From: Lenzites betulinus
Lineage: Eukaryota; Basidiomycota; Agaricomycetes; Polyporales; Polyporaceae
Length of the DNA: 64,000 bases
Assembly: GCA_022264855.1 (NCBI GenBank)
Contig: JABYQU010000043.1
Coordinates: forward strand, 186,001-250,000
Direction of reading: 5' to 3'
Shown: positions 46,306-56,836 of the stretch, in pieces
Layout of the letters: each line of letters begins with the position of its first letter
Numbering within the stretch: position 1 is the stretch's first letter
Made by a program: the position numbers and the translations under genes
The notes under the pieces: generated by a model
Database searches by the model: none
Told to the model about the DNA's origin: nothing
The model's input: the letters and a program-made list of their open reading frames with translations, nothing else

Positions 46306-49300
46306 ATGCCAATCCTTGACCTCAACGACCTCTGCCCTCAGCATCTGTTCAACGGTGGCTGTTCAACACCGCAATGTCCCCTTCGGCACAACGCTCGTTT
46401 CTGTTCCACTTGCTCTGTTGTTTGCACCCCAGCGCAAGGGTATGGAGTACACGTCAACACCAACTCTCATCGCACGAAGGCGGCCATAGAAAATACCGCT
46501 TTGTCATGCCAACTCTGCAACTTGCGGCTTTCGGGTGAAGACACGTGGATAGACCATATCAACAGCTCTGCTCATCATGAGAAGGCGGAACGTTTGGGTG
46601 TCTCTCCTGCAGTTCAACCCCGCGTTCCGGCGGATCCGAAAACCATGTACTGCCTCGTTTGCAAGAGGACCCTCGATGCACACAGTTGGACATCCCACAG
46701 CCGCGGTGGAGCGCACCAGAGGTTTCAGCAAAATATTCTTTATCGCACGCGCTTTGAACAGACTGAACAAGACAGGAGTGGCGTCACCGTCTCAAATGGA
46801 GATGGAGGTCTAGATCTGGGCATATTTAGCTTGGACGACGCAAAGAGGGGGGTACAGCGGCAGATCGGCGTTAATGTCGATTCATCTGCTCCTACCGTCT
46901 CCATCGTCGGCGTTGACGTCTTCCCCACTACTGCTAAGAATGTGTAAGTTCCAATTCTTCCAGCTGGCATTCTCACTAGCTCCTCATATGCTCCCTGTGT
47001 AGCTTCTCGGCGACCATTCCCAAAGCAGGTCATAAACTCATCGCAGGCCAGTCCACCGGCATCAATGTGTCTTTTCGCCAGCAATATCGCGGACGATCGG
47101 AAGGTCGCTTGGAGATCACTTTCCGGCTCGCGTCGACGCAGCGTACATTCATCATCACCCGCCTACTACGTGCAGTGGTTGGGAATGCGGACGACCAGGA
47201 GGTATTACGGCCTTCTGCTCCGTACGTGCGTCGAGGACGCGTGCCGTGGAACGATGGCGGGGTCGTCGTCGAAGGAGAGCGGCCTCCCGCGCTTGATGCC
47301 GTGAAGTGGGCTCGGAAGCTCCCTGAGTTCCCTGTTCCCCCAGCGCTGGCGGCCCTGCTCGTCGAAGGTTCCATGCGAGATACCATCAATGGAGTACGGG
47401 CGCGATTTCTGCCCCAGTTCACCGAGACGAAACATGGGAAGTGGTTCCAAGTGTTGCTGTGGCTTGAAGAAATCCGGATGATGTACGCCTTTCCCCTTCT
47501 ACTGCTGCCAGACTTTCGGAGGTTGACATGACGCTGTAGTGAGGATTTACATCAGTACGATATCGAGGGAGCTAAATTCACAAAAACGGGACGGCTTTAT
47601 ACGTGGGTGCCATTTTGCCTCCCATGAGAGACTTGCTTCTTAACTATGGCGCAGATTGCCTGTTCCTGGTCTCGCTGAGAAACGTCCTAGCGTTGTGCAG
47701 GGTATGTATCTTCTACATACTTCTACACCGTTACTCACAGTTTGTCTACTAGGGGATACGATCCTAGCGCAGATTGGCGGGGATGGGCGAACCCACAAGG
47801 GTTACGTCCATGAAGTACGCTTGAGCGACATCGCCGTTGGATTCAACACGTCCTTCAACGTCGGCTCGCGCTACGCTGTACGCTTCCAGTTCAATCGTGT
47901 TCCCATTCGACGCCAGCATCAGGCCCTCCTGGGCTCCTCCTCCTCCTCCCAACGGCTTCTGTTCCCCATCCTGGGACATGAAGGCTTAGCGCAAGCTATT
48001 GGACCGAATCTCTTTCCTGTCTCCTTGTTCAACACGCAACTAGGGACCAATCTCGCGCAGCTCCAAGCGGTGAAATCCATTCTGGCGCTCAGAACTGGCG
48101 CGGCCCCATTCATTATCTTCGGACCGTACGTTCTAGTACCATTTCACGAAGTGTGCAACTCACTCATACACCTATAGTCCTGGGACAGGGAAGACGATCA
48201 CAGTTGTGGAGGCAATCCGCCAGATATTGCATCGTCAACCTAATGCGCGCATCCTCGCGTGTGCCCCGAGTAACAGTGCCGCAGACCTACTTGCGCAAAG
48301 GCTCAGCGACCTCGACAACTCCCAGCTGTTCCGATGCAACGCGGTCTTCAGGGCTCCGCTGGGTGTCCCGGAAGATCTGGAGCAGTACACGCTCAAACGA
48401 GGCCACCACTTCGCGCTGCCCCCCGTGGCCACGTTGAAGAGCTACAAAGTCATCGTGACGACATGTGGGAACGCGTCGTTCGCATACAATATTGGGATCC
48501 AGAACGGCCACTTCTCGCATATTTTTGTCGACGAGGCTGGCCAAGCGTCGGAACCCGAGGTGCTCACAGCCATCAAGACGACTGCTGCAGTCGGCACGCA
48601 TGTCATCTTGTCTGGGGACCCGAAGCAACTTGGGCCTGTGATTCGCTCAAGTATCGCGCGGGAGTTGGGTCTGGGGAAAAGCTATTTGGAACGCTTGATG
48701 GAAAGACCCGTCTACGATGCACAGAATGGCCGAGGACGCTCGTACGATCTACTATCCCTGTGTTGTGTTATCAGCCTCACTGACGCTCATCAATCATCTC
48801 TTGACACGCTAGCTTCGTGAAGCTCGTGAAGAACTTCAGGTCCCACCGAGCGATCCTCGAGTATCCGAACGAGCAGTTCTACGGCAACGAGCTCGAAGTA
48901 TGCGGGGCGCCCTCGACCATCAACGCACTGCTGGATTCCTCGATGCTCGTCAACCGACGGTGGCCCGTAGTGTTCCACCACATCTCGGGAGAAAACGAGC
49001 GCGAGGCCACTTCTCCGTCGTATTACAATCGAGACGAGGCTACGGAAGTAATCGAGTACATCGTGGCACTTCTGAAAGATAGAGGACACCCTGTTCGTGA
49101 GTATTCCCAATTCTTCTCGTGTTGTTGCCCTGTATGCCGACGCTAGGGATTGACGCGCAGGCGCCGCGGAGATTGGAGTGATCACTCCATACTATGCTCA
49201 AGTGCGCAAGCTCCGCCTCCTGCTACGCAGACGAAGCATCGAGGGCGTGAAAGTCGGCAGCGTCGAGGAGTTCCAGGGCCAGGTGAGTCTCTGCCATCGA

Positions 49301-49800
49301 ACACCTTCCCCGAACACCTTCTGAAAGGGGCCCGAACCTACAGGAACGCAAAGTGATCATCGTCTCGACCGTCCGGAGCACCCGCGATCTGCTCTCATAC
49401 GACGCCAAGTTCACCCTCGGTTTCGTGTCCAACCCGCGTCGCTTCAACGGTGCGTATATCCCTTAATCCCGTGGCCTCCCGCAAACTAATGTGAATGTCC
49501 TATGTTCCAGTCGCCATCACGCGCGCGCAGGCGCTCCTCGTCGTCATCGGCGACGCCTCCGTGCTGTCCATCGACCCGCTCTGGCGGGCCTTCATGAACT
49601 ATATCCACGCGCACGGCGGCTGGCGCGGCGACGCGCCCACCTGGGACACCACTGTGCCCGTTCAGATGGACGGCAATTACGCTGAAGAGATCCGGGAAGC
49701 CGCGGCGGCGGACATGGACGCGTTCATGGCGCGCCTCGCTGAAGGGGAGGACGTCGAAGGGGAGGCGAACGTCGACCGCCCGTTCGAAGAAGCTGAGTGA
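46306..49800 (+). CDS. UPF1-like RNA helicase with N-terminal zinc fingers (MOV10/SDE3 type)
   Basis: Superfamily-1 RNA helicase. Ten exons: 46306-46943, 47003-47482, 47540-47602, 47655-47701, 47753-48125, 48178-48741, 48813-49096, 49161-49282, 49344-49449, 49511-49800 (988 residues, phases agree). N-terminal zinc motifs: a CCCH-type ([19 protein letters not shown]), then three U1/matrin-like fingers (FCSTCSV..., SCQLCNL...HINSSAH, YCLVCKR...HSRGGAH). The helicase core has GPPGTGKT (split by an intron), [24 protein letters not shown] and [14 protein letters not shown]10/SDE3/Armitage helicases act in RNA silencing and suppress transposons; that role here is inferred from LEEIRMIEDLHQYD and the motif set. 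The short acidic C-terminus is unremarkable. Confidence 0.92.
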
Positions 49801-50179
49801 GCAGTCTTCGTTGCGACCCGGTTTGCGCGCGAGTGGACGTCGCATTGCGTATATAGGATTACTTCTTGCATGTATCCCGTATCTTGTATCTGTACATACC
49901 ATAAGTCATCGTCAAGGACGCTTTCTTGCTGACCTTTTGCCTGCTCTGGGTGATAAGAGCGTGTTTACTACAGCTAAGCTGTGATATAAACTCGCCCTCA
50001 GCATTATTAAGTGGATGTAAATACCTCACGGACGCGGCGCGTACGCGCTCGGTGCAGGATCCTGCCACAATGTTTATACAAATATCGCGAGTCTATTATA
50101 GCAATAGGTTCATAGTCCGATGATAACGATAGAAAGCACGAACAGTCCGCTCCTCCACGAGTTTCCCTCTACATCGCCC
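49801..50179. other. Convergent intergenic gap
   Basis: 3' ends of the helicase (+) and NIPA (-) genes. No coding pattern is seen. Confidence 0.5.
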
Positions 50180-51861
50180 TCAAATCCGCGGCGAGTCCCG
50201 CGGTGAGCGACTATGACTGTGCGACCCGCGCGCGTGGCCGTTCGCTCTCCGCTGTCCAGACCGTAAATGGGTGCGTTCGTCCGCCTCGAGCTCATCGTCC
50301 TCGGCGCCCTCGTGGAGCGTGTTGAGCCCGACGCCCCGCAGAGGCGCGTCCCCGTCGGTGTACTCGTCTGCCTCCTCAAACGCGTCGAATAGCGCGTGAC
50401 TTTGGTTGCGGTACAGCGAGCTGCGACGGCCGTGTGCGGGCGAGAACGGCACACCGTGGTGGAAGCCGCCGATCGGGGTGCCCGCAGCCCCGTTCCAGCC
50501 GTCGATGGACATGCGGCCCGAGATACTCAGCCGGGGGTTCATGAGCCCAGACTGGAGCGCGGAGTGGTGAGGGTCTGGCGCGGCAGCGGGGTCGGGTTTA
50601 CGCGAGATCTCGAGGAGGTGCACGCCCAGGAATGTTGTGATGAACCCAGCGAGGAGCGAGATGGAGTTGGCGGGATTGTCGGTGTTGAAACCCTGAAAGA
50701 GGATGACGGAGGCGACGATCGTCGCGGTCGAGAAGCCGACGTAGTACATGGGGTTCACACTGTCCTTTACGTTAGCATACATGTTTCGGAAGGGTGTCGC
50801 GAGACATACACGTTGGTGGAGAAGGTGTCGAGGGCTTTGTTGAAGTAGTTCATTTGCACGAGGATGCAGCCAACGACGGTCACGCCAAACAAGTACGTGC
50901 TCGGGTAAGAGAACTGGTTGTGGCCTGCCAGAGTGAGTTTCACGGCGACGCCGAAGCCCTTGATAGCCATGACGGAGACGGAGCCGACGAGAGAGCATAT
51001 AGAGATGTATACGGTGGGATTCGTCCGCCCGTACTTGGGCACCACGGCGAAAATCATGACCAGGCTGAACACGAGAACCGTGAAACAGTACATCATGAAG
51101 CCTGCAGAAACAGGATGAGGAATGCGTTATCACTTCAGTAGAACGGGGCAGTCCTACCTGGTTGAACAGCGTAATTTAGAATCTCGTCCACCGTGTGTAC
51201 TTCTTTGTCTGGTGGCGCATGGAGCACAATAATGAGGGAGCCTAGCAGACATAGTGAACAGCCAACACGGCCTAGATGGCCGAGCTCTTCGTCAAGCAGG
51301 AAAGACGCCAGTATAGCGCTGCATGACGGGAGGTAAGGATAACATGTGGCAGAGAGGTGGCGGCAGCATACCCAATGATCACGCTCAGGGCTCCTAGAGG
51401 CGTGACCAGTATTGCGGGGGCGAAAGTATACGCAGCAAAGTTCGCGACTTTCCAAGAGCTTAGACCATATGTCCTCCGAATGCAAGCGCGAAAACGCACC
51501 TTCGCCAACAATTACTGTATAAACATTAGAACCACATGTCTCCGGGCGACAGGAACGTGTCACTCACATGTAGACATGCCTGCCCACCATAGCGCATTCT
51601 TGAAGTAGGCGTAGTTATCCGATGCAGAGGCATAGGCGGATTCACTGGCTTGTATCAATCCCTAGTTCCAGACCTAAGCCTCAGCTATGTTCACAATTCA
51701 TCCTCAAGCCCAGAGAATGAGGACAGGCTTAGCTTCGGCCTCCAAAAGAGACCGTTCATACGTCGAGGATGTCATACCTTTTTCGTGAGGATGAAGCTAG
51801 TTCCGATAGCTAATGAGCTGGAGACTGCAAGCGCAAGTCCAATATACTTGTCCTCAACCAT
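50180..51861 (-). CDS. NIPA-type magnesium transporter (DUF803)
   Basis: Multi-pass transporter of the NIPA family (PF05653), which moves Mg and other divalent cations. Exons from 5': 51861-51778, 51661-51568, 51514-51500, 51447-51372, 51318-51158, 51101-50810, 50759-50180 (433 residues, phases agree). Signatures: YIGLALAVSSSLAIGTSF, NALWWAGMST, NFAAYTFAPAILVTPLGALS, FLLDEELGHLGR, LHAPPDKEVHTVDEI, PKYGRTNPTVYISICSLVGS and VQMNYFNKALDTFSTN. About nine membrane segments are expected. The hydrophilic C-terminal ~130 residues are Ser/Arg/His-rich and probably regulatory. Exon 3 is a 15-nt micro-exon. With MRS2 12 kb away, two Mg-handling genes share this window, probably by chance. Confidence 0.95.
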
Positions 51862-52298
51862 TGCAGATAGAATTTGGGTATGAGAAGCCAGACGTGGTGT
51901 AGATGTGAAGCAGCAATGAGCGTGGAAGGGCTGTAGAATCAGACCCTGTATATTCTAAGACAGCAGTGAGAAGTCGTGCTAGCAGAAAGGGAGAAGCCCA
52001 GCCAAGGTGCCCAGCGGCGAGAATGGATGTCGTCGGGGTTATGGGAGACGATGCCGGGGTCGCGGCGGACGGCGAGGGCGATGGGAGGAAGGAGGATCGA
52101 CTTTTCGTGGCACGACGTTCGCGCGCGCGTTCACGCCCTCCCAAATGGAGAACCCGGTGCGCCGGACGGTCTCCCACTCCCGTGCACATGCTCAGAGGTG
52201 TTCTTCGTGTCGTCCTCGCCCCTCTGTCTCCTGCGCGGTCATCTGTGCTACACGGAACCTCTGGGACTAGTGCGCGACATCGACGACTTTGCGCGACC
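51862..52298. promoter_or_regulatory. Head-to-head promoter region, NIPA and aminopeptidase P genes
   Basis: A 437-bp gap between divergent start codons. The right part stays open in frame with the aminopeptidase from an upstream ATG at 52188. No TATA element is evident. Confidence 0.45.
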
Positions 52299-55200
52299 AT
52301 GTCAGCTGTTGGAACGGTCAACACCTCCCAGCGCCTTCGGGCCCTCCGGGAACTCATGGCGAAGCCCGAATATAATGTACAGGCTGCTGTAATCCCATCG
52401 GAAGATCAACGCAAGTACTTTCGGGCTGTGCGGGGATAGGACTCGCATGCGATTATGGTCAATTGGATTGTAGACTTCAGCGAGTACATCGCGCAGTGTG
52501 ATGAAAGGCGAGCCTTTATTTCCGGGTTCACGGGATCCGCTGGTGGATATTCTTCACATGAGGCTGCCGGAAGATCTCTGCGTTAACATGAGTCCCTATC
52601 TTACTAGGAACCGCGATCGTGACGTCCGAGGACGCCTACCTGTTCACGGATGGGCGGTACTTCCTCCAGGCGTCGCAACAGCTGGACCAGTAGGTGCCAT
52701 GTCGCGATATCCCATAACATCATGACCCATAGCCCATGTTGGGGTACATAGGAATTGGACTCTTATGAAACAAGGTTTCCCGGGTAATATATATTTCTTG
52801 CTACGTTTGTTGTGACTAACAGAGCCTGCCTTACAAGATGTACCAACCTGGCAGGACTTCCTTTCCAAGGTAGTTCGGAATCAAAGTAATATACAGCGTC
52901 GACGTCACTGACATGGGCTCATAGAATCTGGGAACTCACTACCGTATAGGTGTTGACCCAACCCTGATCGCTGCATGTAAATCTTCCTCTCCGTCCGCCC
53001 TCATTGCATTTATCGACGCTTCGTCGACAGCCGATGCCGAAGGCATTGTCAAAGCCCTCGAGCCCAAGAACTCTGAGCTAGTGTCGCTTGAGCACAATCT
53101 AGTCGATGCGGTATGGTCTGATCGCCCGCCGCGACCCGCGAACAAGGTCTTCTCTCTTGATGTTAAATTCTCAGGTAAGTCTGTGCTCATGATGATTTCG
53201 GAGCTACCTTATGTACGTGTACGTATACCAAAGGCCAGTCGCTTCAAGACAAGCTCGCAAATGTCCGCGAGGAGCTGCAGAAGAAAGAGGCCAAGGCGAT
53301 CGTGGTCAACATGCTCGACGAGGTCGCATGGCTTTTCAACCTGAGAGGCTCTGACATCGACTTCAACCCTGGTACGTTCAGTTGGGGAACCCTACGATGT
53401 TTGAGTCTTAAGTCATACGGTGACGGTAGTGTTCTTCGCATACGCGCTCATTGACCAGGACAAGGCCCTCTTATTTGTCAACGAGTCCCAGCTGGATTCG
53501 AGCGTCCGCGACCACCTCGGGTCTGAGGTTGAGGTCCACCCGTATGATACATTTTTCTCACATCTAGCAAAGCTCAACGCCAGTAAGGATTCTGTGCGTA
53601 CCATTTTAACCCTTACGCATACATCTCCTAACAGATGCCCCTAATTTGTAAAGAAAGTCCTAGTCAGCGACAAAGCGAGCCTTGCCGTAGCTGAGGCAAT
53701 CGGAAAGGTATGTTATCTCTCCCCACTACAACATTCTGCATCTCCGTGTCCCCCTCCTCGTATACTCTGGGACTAGGCTGACATAAATGTTGCATGAACT
53801 TACTAAGGATAACATCATTGTCGCGCGCTCTCCCGTCACAGACCTCAAGGCGATCAAGAATGAGGTCGAGATCGAAGGTATTTGACAGACCAAATATAAT
53901 ACAGGATGCGATGTACTAAGCTCCTCCGTTGCATAGGATTCAGACAGTCACATATTCGCGATGGGGCGGCGCTCGTCCAATACTTCGCATGGCTCGAGGA
54001 ACAGTTGAACGAAGGCAAGGAGCTAAACGAGAGTCAGGTCGCAGATCAGCTCGAGAAGTATCGCTCGTAAGTCTTGCTCCCCGCGTCTGGGAGCAACTGG
54101 TTCACTATGTACAGAGAACAAGCCCATTTTAAGGGATTATCTTTCCCGACCATCTCTGCAACAGGGCCTAATGGTGGTATGTTATATCATCATCTGCGCG
54201 ACGTGCCTGGTGGAAGGGGATTTGAACCGGTTATGCAGCCATCATTCACTATGACCCCGATCCCAACGACTGTGCAATCGTCAAGAAGGATCAGGTACGA
54301 CACCAGTTTAGACAGCCCTATGTTCTGGTTTTCTGACTAGTGCTTATAGATTTACCTTTGCGACTCGGGCGGTAAGGCCTCTCTCACTGGGCGATCCCAC
54401 CTCAGGAGAAGGCGTGCTCATCTATAACGCAACGTAGCACAATTCCTCGACGGGACGACTGATGTGACCCGCACCTTCGTATGTATCACCCTGAGTTCAT
54501 AGACGTATCATTACTCATGCGCGACTTCAAAGCATTTCGGCACCCCAACCGCGGAGGAGAAGCGTGCCTTTACGCGCGTCCTGCAAGGGCACATTGCTAT
54601 TGACACCGCCGTTTTCCCGAACGGAACAACCGGTACGTCTATACCCCACATATTCTGCATGTCTCCTAACATTCTCGATGTTGTAGGATACCTGCTGTGG
54701 GTCATTTACGGCATAATTGTGATCAATGTAGGTTGACCCTTCGCCAGGGACCCCTTCGCACGTCGCCCGCTGTGGGAAGATGGCTTGGGTGCGTCAACAA
54801 CTTTATTCCTCCCAATTCACTCCTGACATGATTTCTAGATTACCGGTGAGTACACGGACCCATGAAGGCTTAGTACACTCGTTGATCGAAAAACGTCAGA
54901 CATGGCACCGGGCACGGAGTAGGTATGTAGGAGGGTGGTCATATAGTTGCTGCTTGCTGCCGCTCATTGTCATGCAGGCCACTTTTTGAACGTGCATGAA
55001 GGTCCCCATGGGATCGGCGTACGCATCGGTACGGCTCATCCCCACTCCCGTATCTTCCGTGCTGACCTAGCGTCGTACCGCAGCATACAACAACACCCCA
55101 CTCAAGCCTGGTATGACGGTCTCCAACGGTCAGCCCCATATCTTGCTCTGAGGCCGATTTAATGCTTACCATTCCCTTTGCAGAGCCTGGGTTCTACAAG

Positions 55201-55536
55201 GATGGTGAATACGGTATCCGCATCGAGAACATCGTCATCGTGCGCGAAGCACAGACTCCAAACAACTTCGGGGACAAGGGCTACCTTCGCTTCGAGCACG
55301 TCACACTGGTCTGACCCGCTGTTAATTCCGACTATGCACTCGGCTTGCTAACCATAACTACGTTCGATTCTCAGTGCCCGATGGGGAAGAACCTGGTAGA
55401 TGTGGCTTTGCTGAGTACGAAGGAGCGGGAGTGGCTGGACGCATACCATGGGGAGATCTTGGAGAAGGTGGGGCCGCTGGTAGAGAAAGACGAGCGGGCG
55501 TTGCGGTGGCTGCAACGCGAATGCTCCCCTCTGTAA
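52299..55536 (+). CDS. Xaa-Pro aminopeptidase (aminopeptidase P, M24B)
   Basis: Metallopeptidase removing an N-terminal residue before proline. I resolve 25 exons: 52299-52410, 52474-52542, 52608-52689, 52752-52783, 52838-52869, 52925-52976, 53031-53174, 53234-53371, 53430-53593, 53654-53707, 53808-53877, 53937-54066, 54115-54176, 54239-54294, 54350-54371, 54438-54478, 54533-54632, 54687-54696, 54748-54788, 54839-54845, 54900-54922, 54978-55028, 55084-55128, 55184-55308, 55375-55536 (607 residues). Domains: two creatinase-like N-terminal domains ([24 protein letters not shown]) and a pita-bread domain with metal ligands in [32 protein letters not shown] and GIRIENIV. Exons 18 and 20 are 10 and 7 nt. 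Intron 1 starts with GC (GCAAGT). An ATG at 52188 in frame would add a basic leader. Confidence 0.94.
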
Positions 55537-55916
55537 ATGGACGAACGTGCTTACAATATGAACGCTAGGATATCTGTATGTATCGTACGTGGCTGGTGAG
55601 GCCGGTAAAGCCCCAAACTTGAAGCTTGAAGCTTGAAGCTTGTACCAAGGGACAAACACATACTAGAGTTTTGTAGCTCTACTATTAGTAGCCATGGGTC
55701 ACAGTAAGTAGAATAGTAAGAAAGGTGCTTTCGGAGCTGCAAATCTTTTTAAATACAATGAAACCCTAACCTCTTGCCGAGGACTGGGAAGACACCAGCG
55801 TCTATTATCTGGACTTTGCTTTCGACGACAGTGAGCTGCCCACCCTCTACATCTTTCTTGCCCGCTCCTCTCGGCGGACCTTGTCCTCAGAAGCTCCGTC
55901 TCTCTGCGGGCCAGCT
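55537..55916. other. Tandem intergenic gap
   Basis: 3' flank of the aminopeptidase and promoter of the mitochondrial S7 gene. It contains a short CTTGAAG tandem repeat (separate entry). Confidence 0.45.
55618..55642. repeat. Short 7-bp tandem repeat
   Basis: CTTGAAG repeated about 3.5 times downstream of the aminopeptidase gene. The overlapping AAGCTT units make local inverted symmetry. No function is evident. Confidence 0.6.
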
Positions 55917-56656
55917 ATGTTTGCAAGCATACGACATGCGGTAGCAAGAACATCTCTCCGACGCGCTGCCAACATCCGTACGCTCACCGACAGCGCGGTC
56001 GCGGACGCCGTCAAAGAAACAGCCCCCGACGCCGGCGAGATAGGCCTCGCCTCAATAGCAGCCTCACCATCGGCCCTCTCTGCTGCCTCCTCAAGTACCC
56101 CCGTCGCAGCGAACGCGGCCCAGGCGGCCGCGGACATCCACATCCCGCCCGCAGAGGACCCGCTCCTGCACCTCCTCACGTCCCTCATCATGCGCCACGG
56201 CAAGCGGCAGGAGGCCGCCCGCGCGACGACGAAAATGCTGCTGCACCTGCACGCGTTCACGCAGGCGCCGCCGCTGCCGCTGCTCCGCCAGGCGGTCGTG
56301 ACGGCGCAGCCGTTCCTACGCTGCCGCCAGTTCAAGCGCGCGGCGAAGCAGTTCGTGTTCCCGATGCCGCTCAGCGAGCGCCAGCGCACGCGCACGGCGC
56401 TGGAGTGGATCCTGGACGCGAGCGACAAGAAGGGCGGGAAGCACCTGCCGGAGCGGTTGGCGAGGGAGGTTGTTGCGGTGTTGAAGGGAGACAGTACGGT
56501 GTTGAAGAAGAAGGAGGAGGTGCACAAGTTGGCCGTGCTGCATAGGTGCGTAAAAATTGCCCTTGTGTTGTTTGAGGGTATGGATTGTCTGACTGGTTTC
56601 TGTGTAGAGGGAATGTGTTGCGCCCACCGAGGGTCCCCAGGTCGAACAAGGTCTAA
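55917..56656 (+). CDS. RSM7: Mitochondrial ribosomal protein uS7m
   Basis: Small-subunit protein that binds the 3' domain of mitochondrial 16S-type rRNA. Exons 55917-56545 and 56608-56656 give 225 residues. A basic presequence (MFASIRHAVARTSLRRAANIR) is followed by an Ala/Ser-rich linker, then the S7 fold (PF00177): LLTSLIMRHGKRQEAARATTKML, LRQAVVTAQPFLRCRQFKRA, and a C-terminal helix KKKEEVHKLAVLHRGN. The intron splits the Arg codon near the end, and only 16 residues follow it. Convergent with the aldehyde dehydrogenase gene, with 180 bp between stops. Confidence 0.92.
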
Positions 56657-56836
56657 CCATTTCGACTGGCGCTTTATATGTGTACTGTCTCTCCCTAATA
56701 CGATCTATGGTCTACGGGCTACTCCGTGCGGGTTAACAAATCGCTCTCGGCGCAGACATTTGGATTTCATAACATCTACTATTACAACAGGCACGGTAAT
56801 AATTAAGGTCTTGGCTTCTGGGACCGTCCACTCCTC

